Source of the DNA: Clostridiales bacterium
GTDB lineage: Bacteria; Bacillota; Clostridia; Christensenellales; Pumilibacteraceae
Length of the DNA: 64,000 nt
Assembly (NCBI GenBank): GCA_022508485.1
Contig: JAFLVD010000004.1
Location: forward strand, 48,946-112,945
Direction of reading: 5' to 3'
Positions 57,701-64,000 of the stretch are shown here, piece after piece. Each line of letters begins with the position of its first letter. Positions within the stretch are counted from its first letter, which is position 1. The notes beneath the pieces are model-generated. The model searched no databases. It saw only the letters and a program-made list of their open reading frames with translations, and was not told where the DNA came from. The position numbers and the translations under genes are program-made.

Positions 57701-59146
57701 CTTACCGCCAAGTGGCAGATTATCGCATACACTATTACGCTTGATCCTGCCTACGGCGATAAGCCTACTACAACCGTAAATCGTAACTACGGCGAAGGCT
57801 ACGGCAATATCGCCGCGCCCGAAGCGCGTACCGGCTACACCTTCGACGGTTGGTACACCCAGCCCAACGGCAAGGGCACCAAGATAGTCGACGGCAGCGG
57901 AAACGCCGTTAACGACGGACAAAACAAGGTAACAGGCGACATTACGTTGTACGCTAACTGGGTTTCCAACTCGATTACCGTTACGCTTAACTACGGTATT
58001 TACGTGAGAGATGACGAACCCGAAACGCTTTCCGTAACGTACGGCGGCACCTACGAAGGCCTGCCTACGCTTACGAAGACCGGCTACGTGTTCGAGGGCT
58101 GGACGGTTACAAGCGGCGGCACAGACTTTGTGTACGCTTCGAGCAAGGTAACCAAAACCGAAAGCTTCAATCTGTACGCCAAGTTCACCGCCAAAAAGTT
58201 TAAGGTGGCGCTTATCGACACGCACGGCAAGGCGCAGGTTCCCTATATTACCGTTACGTTCGGCGGCGAATTCGACGGTCTTCCCACTCTTACCGATACC
58301 GGTTACACGTTTAAGGGCTGGTTCGACAACAAGGAAGGCGCAGGTTCCGAGGTTACCGACGAAACCGAGGTAACGACCGAGCTTGCGGATTCTTACACGC
58401 TCTACGCGGTATGGGAAATCAAAAAGATTAAGATTTCGTTCAACAAGAACGAAGGTACAGGCACAGCCGAAGACCGCGAGCAGGTCGAATACGGCTCGGT
58501 ATACGGTCCGCTTCCTACGCTTACCAAAGTAGGGCATACCTTCGACGGCTGGACCAAGTCAAATAACGGCACCGATTACGTCAACGCATGGGATAAAGTC
58601 GATTCCGAAACCGATATAACTCTCCACGCGCACTTTACCGCTAAGCCGTACAGCGTAATGCTCGTCAACGTTCACGGCGAACAGATTATAAGCTACATAA
58701 CCGTAACGTTCGGCGGCAAGTTTGTCGGTCTCCCTGCAACGCTTTCCGCCGAGGGCTACTCGTTTAAGGGCTGGTACGAAGACGCCGCCGGTTCGGGTAC
58801 AGCTGTTACCGACGAAACCGAGGTAACGACCGAGCTTAGCGAAAACTATACGTTGTACGCGGTGTGGGAACCCAACCCCGTGGTAGAAACTACCGTTACG
58901 ATTACCTTTAATCCCGGCGACGACAACACGATACTCGGCCAGACAACTCTTACCGTAACCGTTGATGCCGACGGCACCATTTCCTACATTGACTTGATTG
59001 TTCCCGATGCACGCGAAGGCTTCACCTTTGAAGGTTGGTACACGGGCGTCGACGGCGACGGCACGAAAGTAACCTCCGCAACGCAGATATCCGAGCTTGG
59101 CGGCAGCTACACTCTGTACGCCAAGTGGACGCAGGTTGAAGACTAA
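48773..59146 (+). CDS. Giant (3457 aa) N-terminally membrane-anchored surface protein with Ig-like regions and C-terminal InlB-type (Listeria-Bacteroides/Flg_new) repeats
   Basis: N-terminal TM IIVFVLMGLFFAAAAAFLVLYLL; about nine C-terminal repeats of the type ...GYTFDGWYTQPNG...LYANW; SD gagaggtg. Confidence 0.92.
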   Translation: MPISDEIIELAPIKKSKPKMIIVFVLMGLFFAAAAAFLVLYLLKPSATVSTGAVLSVEEAPVNTSAVQGAKALFKKTEGDDSEYFATVGVEYTVAVKVSVEGEANNQVSWIVEPHGALDEKGEGSYDYGVTTVEDGRQSVHWYKFTVLPEFAGQQITITARSHSDSAQRSVIKFNAVNQGAETVEFVSVERNEAGASTTNITTEKITLPFYDSKSNSYLLVYRQLGASNGTEHNDIAHIRLPDGTYTDKVEVTSSNPATITARVVETAQRPTIEINLLKTTPDADHPVTITLKANVNNASADEVTQTLKIVSTSSKELGYIDDIRIIKEETSTTYFSELRALPASIPSITLPYGTTYNEILKHVVLSPWTLQYDAAGDKLIENWKDNIEVTSSNNNLVTTSSANRVVSITAHSTLSTDCTLTFRDKSANSTGATRQLKVNVVAQHRANGIASEVKIGTQTYNDNQVSRNELPISQGLSANVTFTYTVTAPANTSKETLGKYISSAYRLFYNKSEMTVRLGSTVIEPYNPNPAAGQKTNEQDLSGDITFKAGSSATTFVGEITFEITINEEAENGIVSFSFMKIGAEIPNADAINTVDATIEKTVNFAVTNIARRVMLKDEIPGVQRSALDIVTERFTLPGKIEEVESVLDANGITWRLTFNVYIQYGTYDATLWFKPQDLIYADGPATASAATFTPNNQGSLSLTALQGTAERELKFNNYAPNFTGNDASAKFSYTNTNSEKIAEVTINYIVINGISAITVENSNVKEVTYSGNGGGNGNANFAVDKVRYTHIYSTSQNQGAPEDPYGVRIKYGSDTAGIYFEETEDEDTGDVIFKYVSEAAAADDDDDDDDVPTSINVFRYSNGYIYLLQDLFSLGYNYGIDLSRITIEYTANPAHYPLENLKASRIYNFVRLADDIGVYTDRTYSDSSKVEKDISGNYFIEVNHNSSLSIYTSPIINVNGVGPIVYRHPSDVPVSSKLLPVEDAYLKLPDRLPILSVSMGEETSDGSGLYRYVVVVIGEASETGRKEYKNGFITLENSRESLLQIDVLNYMRGIAEDGIKIYDAETYAGLAFENGDPTGNPTTLTDIILGIFNGSTGTVVDNTSVTFYVYVKYATPADNQSEFEPAIIEIPTGFTASEGGRYNRTESLDLTPVADEESLDNAHFYKIWEITISLDKQTATDGTKLNNITVLNQGGVVNVQTRVASASLNTTVSTGLKTLVKTGEEYATIEYVFGSSDPITKEFAVVTTSLAEYAGYTGVKYDFSNLTGELETTMQGVEVSFETLRAGESYFHVQLTPSKLPKKLDGDEFFFNFTDTTNGANTVFRIRILLSTRTVVYDIDLEEEEYAVTTNGKDGEYAELPITVVYNAGGVPPTSTDGVNVKLAVQTENGTFNIVESASIDNNIEIIKSDGVSATADGKSTNAYTLRVKHSMLSSGNIQYYVYAYYYDGEKTVSAYAPIKITTTALDIALSDAARDNVDNNVANLNFKTKEKTYDLSAKIINKGNSEDNVGSHTINYALYSDAQCDEPLGEGIATITGGIFKLVNPDKAFGTIYYKATFADPTSGKTRELRLTVNYTVSITEVTLDGIDSYTYNDGVITLYYVSNAAYSMLDLANRIRPITAFGDIELADYTVKFTAQNGDLINGALLEGTNYQIVPLKVGSTPFAITVKDATGTEQTLNLTIKVLSIENVVLDGTSANIDLFKNVPVTFNASVSGDAAVFAHTFELVGDSRISVEKEDKENAAEFTLKLDRTKFTADSDSDDKPYTLTLTVTYSYLPSLSVTAQTVGSFTRTAEYTLTVGKDFTGFGFELYKGDDKINDNDTIFIDHSADYKLKLSVPVNSESWYQKNDWTFKALPTPSTIASVANGGVFDKDALSLAVTPSRSAAGEVTFTFTATAYGATLTLTKSYTFAVTDNVTVTITASVNGGQANAISFSEEGTATKAIDFDSADKAAKFTYTVALNGTGTTATGCDIDYVGDATAGELSTDANGYSRTFTVTKPTTLILSSAVKINGVTIYSKKYTITITATAPDFGLKSTNNAEKMNPATALAFELEETSDGFMGDYTVAYSIVQSGTGATLQQNDGDQTKATLTAPTTNFTDKLVTVRATVSVTSGAYIGTTYTVEKTVVVVGIALPTIGWKSGSNPITVLGPNEATKGGKFINLEAYRSFNATVRDSYNQEYTYSDVEYTYTLASDTLSSSTDYALSNGNTLNITANDVTKAGGIIYVTVKAKILSGANKDSEVSAVLAVMIMPEATAGAAKFVSGQAGTYTLGELAHPANSERTDAVQQTDDYTVKYTLASSYAGKYAVFGDTFRIINSIKTVETVPLTVDIIITSGAYAGVALRTTVNVTVLGTVLNEGNTHSVSWSSSDNKYTPIDAASLVDMSKLGGWSISTITVTTDNSSFTSVQSQGTAEPSIDVNKDFNVTAGTASQATLTLYYDIALTGSASAEAVHCYGEGTIAVDSITPALTVQVDGVDSAEEPSVSLPGGQSFIISYTETHGLRLTGIEVSNIGSSLSYTVSGSSVQFTAASSVTTNQPAREVVVKLTYSARNEDVEIEKKINITVTKAVLSAFDVTNTNMEVLYLNSGSTNTYYNVYSVWTATETNSSKHPVQLEIRSSSALSNLFDNGRNAQSTIKVYMFGADGVLIGDYTYNTSQLYNTSNATSITMDLHDYAESEVQRMVLVMQFKRLMSTSATLTVNYYTTSDGGTSTANYTQKIYNVRRISGSTLVTFDLNGGTLNRQSSVTVSGSAGNRITAPGSSPAPVREGYRFEGWYPMTNPSKAIDKGPDEADDSSRIVDVPDLGILMPGDSLQIVFNATYYAAWTIVPTTVTLDAGLGQVSTNGEDWGSNATIEVSFGEPYSALATVQTQRAGYSFGGWYLDTQRVSSTTTVDRSTAHTLTARWNANDVVVTFNPGEGNLDDFLRTRTIKFDSAYGELPTPTRTGYTFVQWELNGDKVESNTLCTTEDAVTLTAKWQIIAYTITLDPAYGDKPTTTVNRNYGEGYGNIAAPEARTGYTFDGWYTQPNGKGTKIVDGSGNAVNDGQNKVTGDITLYANWVSNSITVTLNYGIYVRDDEPETLSVTYGGTYEGLPTLTKTGYVFEGWTVTSGGTDFVYASSKVTKTESFNLYAKFTAKKFKVALIDTHGKAQVPYITVTFGGEFDGLPTLTDTGYTFKGWFDNKEGAGSEVTDETEVTTELADSYTLYAVWEIKKIKISFNKNEGTGTAEDREQVEYGSVYGPLPTLTKVGHTFDGWTKSNNGTDYVNAWDKVDSETDITLHAHFTAKPYSVMLVNVHGEQIISYITVTFGGKFVGLPATLSAEGYSFKGWYEDAAGSGTAVTDETEVTTELSENYTLYAVWEPNPVVETTVTITFNPGDDNTILGQTTLTVTVDADGTISYIDLIVPDAREGFTFEGWYTGVDGDGTKVTSATQISELGGSYTLYAKWTQVED
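56965..59137 (+). repeat. C-terminal InlB-type repeat array in the giant protein (about 9 units)
   Basis: Units ending GYRFEGWYPM, GYSFGGWYLD, GYTFVQWELN, GYTFDGWYTQ, GYVFEGWTVT, GYTFKGWFDN, GHTFDGWTKS, GYSFKGWYED, GFTFEGWYTG. Confidence 0.88.
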
Positions 59147-59201
59147 GCAGGCGATAGGGTCGTAAAACCACACTCAAAAACCATTTCGGCGGAATAAAGC
59201 T

Positions 59202-59744
59202 ATGACGGAAACATACACTGTCGATATCTGCGGAAGAAAGGAAGATCTTCCCGTGCTTGAGATTGCAAAAGGGGTTAAAATCTGCTTTTTCAATCTTCAC
59301 GGCAATACGCTTCTTACCGAACACTGCGGAAAAAAGCTCGCAGAACGCGTCGGGGCGTTTAAGCCTGACGTGCTTATAACCGCGGAAAGCAAGGGCTTAC
59401 AGCTTACTCACGTCGTGGCGCGAGAGCTTAACCACCCGTACTACGCCGTCGCGCGAAAAAGCAAAAAGCTGTACATGCAGGACGGAATAGAAGTGTCCGT
59501 AAAAACAATTACGACGGCGGACGAACAGCATTTGTACCTTTCGGCGCACGACGTAAACCTTATTAAGGGTAAGCGCGTTGCGATAGTCGACGACGTAATA
59601 AGCACCGGCGGATCGCTTTCCGCACTTGTTGCGCTTGTCGAAAAGGGCGGCGGCAGTGTTGTTTGCCGCGCGTTCGTCCTTGCGGAAGGCGACGCCAAAG
59701 ACAGACCCGACGTAGAATACTTGGCGACTATTCCGCTGTTGTAG
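59202..59744 (+). CDS. Purine phosphoribosyltransferase family (adenine/xanthine PRT-like)
   Basis: KPDVLITAESKGLQLTHVVARELNHPYYAVARKSKKLY; PRPP motif RVAIVDDVISTGGSLSALV. Confidence 0.85.
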   Translation: MTETYTVDICGRKEDLPVLEIAKGVKICFFNLHGNTLLTEHCGKKLAERVGAFKPDVLITAESKGLQLTHVVARELNHPYYAVARKSKKLYMQDGIEVSVKTITTADEQHLYLSAHDVNLIKGKRVAIVDDVISTGGSLSALVALVEKGGGSVVCRAFVLAEGDAKDRPDVEYLATIPLL

Positions 59745-59765
59745 TAAAGAATTATGTAACAATGT

Positions 59766-59805
59766 AAAACCGCACCGTAAGCTTTTACGCCTCGGTGCGG
59801 TTTTT
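59766..59805. terminator. Bidirectional terminator between convergent PRT and CotF-like genes
   Basis: aaaaccgcaccg ... cggtgcggtttttt. Confidence 0.8.
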
Positions 59806-59817
59806 AATTTTGTACAG

Positions 59818-60438
59818 TTATTTGCAGCCGCAGTTGCAGTCGTTGTCCCAAACAACCGAAGTGAACTGCTTTTTCGCTTCGTTTATCTTGCTTTCGTCGG
59901 CTTGTTCGGTCTTATACAGTCCGCGCGTCGACATATATTCAAACGTTTCGTACTGGTCCTTTGCGCACTCGATAAGGTTTTCCTTTATGATGTTTCTTAA
60001 AGGTTCCTCCGCACTCTCGCAAAGCGCCGTCGAGTACAGCTTTACAAGCTGTTTTTCGCTGCCGAGCACGTCCGAAATTATCTCGTAGTCGTCGAGAGAA
60101 CACCTTTTTTGCGCCTCGGTCGTATCGTTGCAGCCGCAAGTATAGTCGCAGGTTGCCGCCGTTTCGCCATTCGGATCGTACTCCACCGTATCGCCGTACT
60201 CGTTCGCGCCGCCGTAAGAACTGTCGCCGAAGCGGTCGATATTTTCTTCGTCGTCGTTAGGCGTGTACAGCTCGCTTAAATCGGTCGATTCCTTTTTAAC
60301 AAAGCGGGCGGTGTCTACGCCGAACGATGGGTCGACGGGAGTGTAATCGTTATCCGCCGTTTCGCTGTCCTGACCGTTCTTTTTTACGGTGTCGTAATTG
60401 TCGTCTTCCGAAAAGGGCATATATTCGTTGTTATTCAT
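59818..60438 (-). CDS. CotF-like spore coat family protein with Cys-containing motifs
   Basis: DYEIISDVLGSEKQLVKLYSTALCESAEEPLRNIIKENLIECAKDQYETFEYMSTRGLY resembles the coat F domain; CDYTCGCND and C-terminal DCNCGCK; SD aaggag. Confidence 0.72.
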   Translation of the reverse strand: MNNNEYMPFSEDDNYDTVKKNGQDSETADNDYTPVDPSFGVDTARFVKKESTDLSELYTPNDDEENIDRFGDSSYGGANEYGDTVEYDPNGETAATCDYTCGCNDTTEAQKRCSLDDYEIISDVLGSEKQLVKLYSTALCESAEEPLRNIIKENLIECAKDQYETFEYMSTRGLYKTEQADESKINEAKKQFTSVVWDNDCNCGCK

Positions 60439-60450
60439 GATGATCTCCTT

Positions 60451-60633
60451 TTAGTTTTTTTCGAGGTAGTTTTTAAGCGTTTCGTAACGCAGTCTGTGTC
60501 CGTTGGCGAGTCTTCCAAGCTCGCAACGCAGCTCGCCGTCGTCCGTTTCCGAAACGTAGTTACAGCACTTTTTGTAGGCGAGCTTTTCGCTGCGCATAAG
60601 CTCGCTTAGTTCTTCAAGGCTTTTTGTGGTCAT
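60451..60633 (-). CDS. Small helical protein (60 aa), possibly spore-coat associated
   Basis: MTTKSLEELSELMRSEKLAYKKCCNYVSETDDGELRCELGRLANGHRLRYETLKNYLEKN; SD aaaggag; 12 nt upstream of the CotF-like gene on the same strand. Confidence 0.65.
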   Translation of the reverse strand: MTTKSLEELSELMRSEKLAYKKCCNYVSETDDGELRCELGRLANGHRLRYETLKNYLEKN

Positions 60634-60715
60634 TTTTTACTCCTTTATGGTTATTGCCTTTAATATGCGAGAAGGCAAAAGATATTATTCATTTTTATTC
60701 CGAGAATAAAACCGC

Positions 60716-60744
60716 TTGATTGTTGGTAATAAAAGTTGTATAAT
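60716..60744 (+). promoter_or_regulatory. Promoter of recX (TTGATT-N17-TATAAT), 6 nt from the ATG
   Basis: TTGATT 60716-60721, TATAAT 60739-60744, ATG 60751. Confidence 0.65.
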
Positions 60745-60750
60745 TAGGTC

Positions 60751-61368
60751 ATGGGTAAAATTACCGACATATCGCGCCAAAAACGCGTCAAAACGCGGTT
60801 TTCGGTGTATATAGACGGGCAGTTCGTGTGCGGTCTGGACGAAGTAACCGTAGCATCGTCGAGAATAGCGATAGGCGACGAGATTGACGCCGAAAAACTG
60901 AAAGAGCTTGTGTTTACGAGCGAGGTTAACTGCGCGTTTGAGCGCGCCGTGTCGTATTTGTCAAACTCGCCGCGCTCGCGCAAGGAAGTGTATATGTATC
61001 TTGTAGGCAAGGGCTACGACAAAAAAATCGTGCTCGAAGTACTCGATAAGCTCGACTCTTACAAATACATCGACGACCGCGCTTATGCCGAGCTTTATAT
61101 AAAATCTAAATCAGGTAAGTACGGCGCGTTCCGTATCGCGGCGGAACTCAAACAAAAGGGCGTCGACGGCAAGATAATAGACGAGCTTTTGGAAGATACG
61201 GAAGAGGACGCGGAAGGCGTTGCGCGTAAATACCTAAAATCGCACCGCGGCGCCGACATCCAAAAGCTTAAAAGATTTCTCGCGTCGCGCGGATATAGCT
61301 GGGACGCGATTTCGTCCGCTGTTTCCGCGCTCGGCGACGAGCTTTCTTCCGAAGAGTATTACGATTAA
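60751..61368 (+). CDS. recX: Regulatory protein RecX
   Basis: KRVKTRFSVYIDGQFVCGLDEVTVASSRIAIGDEID; ALxYL-type RAVSYLSNSPRSRKEVYMYLVGKGYDKKIVLEVLDKLDSYKYIDDRAYAELYIKSKSGKYGAFRIAAELKQKGVDGKII. Confidence 0.88.
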   Translation: MGKITDISRQKRVKTRFSVYIDGQFVCGLDEVTVASSRIAIGDEIDAEKLKELVFTSEVNCAFERAVSYLSNSPRSRKEVYMYLVGKGYDKKIVLEVLDKLDSYKYIDDRAYAELYIKSKSGKYGAFRIAAELKQKGVDGKIIDELLEDTEEDAEGVARKYLKSHRGADIQKLKRFLASRGYSWDAISSAVSALGDELSSEEYYD

Positions 61369-61385
61369 ATTAAGAGAGGTTAATT

Positions 61386-62285
61386 ATGAACGGCAAATTT
61401 ATTCTTCCCGACGGGATTAAAATAGGCCACGCCGACGACGACTACACCGGAGTTACCTGCATACTCACAAATAAAGCGGTGGGCGGCGTGTCGGTGCGCG
61501 GCGGTGCGCCGGGTACGCGCGAAACGGATATGCTACGCGCCGACAAGTCGCAGGGCTTTGTGGACGCAATCGTGCTGTCCGGCGGCTCTGCCTACGGACT
61601 GGAAGCGGCGTGCGGCGTTACCGAATACCTGCGCGAAAAAAATATCGGCTTTTCTGTGGGGGACAAGGTTGTTCCGCTTGTCGCGCAGGCGATACTTTTC
61701 GATTTGAACACGCCCGGGGAATATCATTATCCCGATAAGGCTATGGGCAGGCTCGCCGCCCAAAACGCAAAGTCGAGCGGCATTAAGTTCGGCTCTGTCG
61801 GCGCAGGAAAGGGCGCGACCGTCGGAAAAATCCTCGGCCCTACGGGCGCAAGCAAAAGCGGAATAGGCGGTGCTACGGTTACATTCGGCGACGTCGTTGT
61901 TTCCGCGGTCGTTGCCGTTAACGCGCTCGGCGACGTTTACGATCACCGCACCGGCATGGTTCTTTCGGGCGCCAAAATGAACGGCGCGTTTATCGATACC
62001 GAGGGCGCGCTTCTTTCTGGCGCATTCGCGGCAATGATGAATCCCGGTACAAACACGACAATAGGCTGCGTTATGACAAACGCTGCTCTCGGCAAGACCG
62101 AAGTCAATAAGCTTGCCGCCGCCTCGCACGACGGGCTTGCAATGTCCATTCGCCCCGTGCACACCGACGCGGACGGCGACACCATGTTCGCGCTGTCTTG
62201 CGGCGATAAAAAACTCGATCTTTCCGTGCTTATGGCGCTTTCGGCAGAGGCTACGGCGCTCGCAATCGAAAACGCCGTCAAATAG
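61386..62285 (+). CDS. P1-family peptidase (DmpA-like)
   Basis: GVSVRGGAPGTRETDMLRADK, VDAIVLSGGSAYGLEAACGVTEYL, GSVGAGKGATVGK, NTTIGCVMTNAALGKTEVNKLAAASHDGLAMSIRPVHTDADGDTMFALS. Confidence 0.93.
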   Translation: MNGKFILPDGIKIGHADDDYTGVTCILTNKAVGGVSVRGGAPGTRETDMLRADKSQGFVDAIVLSGGSAYGLEAACGVTEYLREKNIGFSVGDKVVPLVAQAILFDLNTPGEYHYPDKAMGRLAAQNAKSSGIKFGSVGAGKGATVGKILGPTGASKSGIGGATVTFGDVVVSAVVAVNALGDVYDHRTGMVLSGAKMNGAFIDTEGALLSGAFAAMMNPGTNTTIGCVMTNAALGKTEVNKLAAASHDGLAMSIRPVHTDADGDTMFALSCGDKKLDLSVLMALSAEATALAIENAVK

Positions 62286-62397
62286 TCGGGACGAGCTTTT
62301 AGTGCCGTCAAAACGCTATTATGGGCTTAATACGGCATTGTTCTTTATAATTAGGTAGGATTAACGTCGAAAACTAACGTAAATCGGAGTAATTTAT

Positions 62398-63873
62398 ATG
62401 AAAAACGTTGTTACCCGAGATGAGATGCGCGAGGCCGAGAGAAAAATGAATTCGCGCGGAATAGATAACACCATGCTTCGCTTTAACGCGGCGCTGTGCG
62501 TTGCCGACGGACTTTATGACCGCGCGAAAGGCGAAGGCGTTAAGACCGCCGTGTTTTGCGGCTGCGGCGGTAACGGCGCCGACGGGCTTCTTGCCGCGGC
62601 GAGACTTGCGCGGCTCGGCTGTAACGTTTACGCATATATAGTCGGCGATTTCGCTTCGACGTGCGGCAAGCTCGAGCCATATACCGAGTTCGCTAAGGTG
62701 GCAGGAGTCAAAGTGCTTTCCGCTTCGGAGTACGGCGGCGGCGCGAATAACGTTGTGGACGCTATCTTCGGGATAGGTCTTAACCGCACGATAGACGGCG
62801 AAATAAAAGAGCTTATTTTAAGGCTTAACGGCGAAAAGAAAAGTTTTAGGCTTGCGGTGGATATTCCGTCGGGAATAGACGCGACGACGGGCGAGGTGCT
62901 CGGCGCCGCCTTTTCCGCGCACGTTACAATGACTTTTGCGGCGTACAAGCGCGGTATGCTTTTCGGCGCCGGCCGCGACCACTCTGGAAAGATAATAGTC
63001 GAGGACGTCGGTATCGCGACCGAAAGCAACATAACGGTTTGCGACGATAACGACTTCGGCGCGTTTAAACGCAAAACGGATACCCACAAGGGTAACTACG
63101 GCAAGATTTATATTATAGGCGGAAGCGCCGATATGATAGGCGCGCCCATTTTGTCCGCCGCCGCGGCGCACGCCGCGTACCTTAACGGCGCCGGCACGGT
63201 TACCGCATGTGTTCCCGACGAGCACCGCGTTGCGCTGTCATCGCGCGTAACCATGTCGATGATGAAGTTTCTTAAAACCGACAAAAACGGCTTTATAGCG
63301 TTCGATAAAGCCGCGTTCGACGGGATAATAAATAATTCCACCGCAATAGATATCGGTATGGGAATGGGAAAAGCGCCCGAGCTGAAAAGCATAATCGAGT
63401 ATTTGTGCGAAAATTATTCCGGCACGCTTATCATCGACGCCGACGGACTTAACGCGCTATCCGGCGATTACGCGTTTTTGAGCAGGGCAAAATGCAAGAT
63501 TATTCTTACGCCGCACGTCGGCGAGTTTAAGCGGCTCACAGGTAAGGAAGCGACAATCGAAAACGCTGTTTCGCTCGCAAAGGAAATAAACGGCGTCGTC
63601 GTTTTAAAATCCGCGACGACGATTATTACTGACGGAGTAAACGTACGGCTTAACATTACCGGCACGCCGGCAATGGCGAAGGGCGGTACTGGCGACGTAC
63701 TCGGCGGCTGTATCGCCGGTCTTTCAGCGTCGTTTTGTCCGTTCGACGCGGCGACGGTCGCGTGCTACCGTAACGGACTCGGCGCGCAGCGCGCGGTCAG
63801 CTCTTACGCAGAGCTTATGCTTACTCCGCGCGACATTCTTAAAATGGCAGACTATCCCGAGCTTTTCGATTAG
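62398..63873 (+). CDS. nnr: Bifunctional NAD(P)H-hydrate epimerase / ADP-dependent NAD(P)H-hydrate dehydratase
   Basis: VFCGCGGNGADGLLAAARLARLG, VDAIFGIGLNR, VDIPSGIDATTGEVLG; KGNYGKIYIIGGSADMIGAPILSAAAAHAAYLNGAGTV, LTPHVGEFKRLTG, GTPAMAKGGTGDVLGGCIAGL. Confidence 0.95.
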   Translation: MKNVVTRDEMREAERKMNSRGIDNTMLRFNAALCVADGLYDRAKGEGVKTAVFCGCGGNGADGLLAAARLARLGCNVYAYIVGDFASTCGKLEPYTEFAKVAGVKVLSASEYGGGANNVVDAIFGIGLNRTIDGEIKELILRLNGEKKSFRLAVDIPSGIDATTGEVLGAAFSAHVTMTFAAYKRGMLFGAGRDHSGKIIVEDVGIATESNITVCDDNDFGAFKRKTDTHKGNYGKIYIIGGSADMIGAPILSAAAAHAAYLNGAGTVTACVPDEHRVALSSRVTMSMMKFLKTDKNGFIAFDKAAFDGIINNSTAIDIGMGMGKAPELKSIIEYLCENYSGTLIIDADGLNALSGDYAFLSRAKCKIILTPHVGEFKRLTGKEATIENAVSLAKEINGVVVLKSATTIITDGVNVRLNITGTPAMAKGGTGDVLGGCIAGLSASFCPFDAATVACYRNGLGAQRAVSSYAELMLTPRDILKMADYPELFD

Positions 63874-63961
63874 CTTATTATTAAATGCAAAAAGCGCCGA
63901 AAGTGGTTTTTGCGATAGGGAATATCAAAAACGCCATAACTATAATTATCAATAAAAATGC

Positions 63962-64000
63962 GGCGCTACGCGCCTAGATTCCTCGACTGCGCTCGGAATG
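63962..64000. repeat. Dispersed palindromic (REP-like) repeat, truncated by the window edge
   Basis: ggcgctacgcgcc hairpin followed by attcctcgactgcgctcggaat, an imperfect palindrome resembling the attcctcg...cgaggaat-type intergenic repeats of Bacillota genomes. Confidence 0.45.

Overview
The window looks like a contiguous chromosomal segment from a Bacillota/Clostridia-like bacterium (inferred from DUF4364, TSCPD/BioY, a CotF-like spore-coat protein and SD-rich starts). I saw no rRNA, CRISPR array, prophage or transposase. Housekeeping blocks: argF(partial)-argD-argB-argC; asd-dapA-dapB; an SsuABC/THI5-like ABC transporter; valS; DUF4364-TSCPD-BioY; MsmK/UgpC-like ATPase; cysE-cysS; apt-like PRT; spore-coat-like genes; recX; P1 peptidase; NAD(P)HX repair. 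Two GH genes (GH31, GH95), a WYL regulator, a degenerate M28-like membrane protein and a 3457-aa InlB-repeat surface protein are also present. The most unusual part is about 4.3-15.8 kb. A tRNA-Leu(CAA) is followed by a four-helix-bundle (23S-IVP/Avd-like) gene, whose leader has interleaved inverted repeats and opposed heptad arrays that could form a pseudoknot. Next comes a tightly coupled three-gene operon, MBL-fold hydrolase / TIR-NACHT(STAND)-TPR / IMPase-family phosphatase, which is a candidate new defence or signalling module. Two SGNH lipoproteins and a Hen1-Pnkp RNA end-repair operon follow. Other observations include a 49-aa ORF in the ABC operon missed by the ORF track, a candidate orphan sRNA, several apparently leaderless genes, and a histone-H1-like tail on an ABC ATPase. 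All product calls come from motif recognition by eye; no database search was run.
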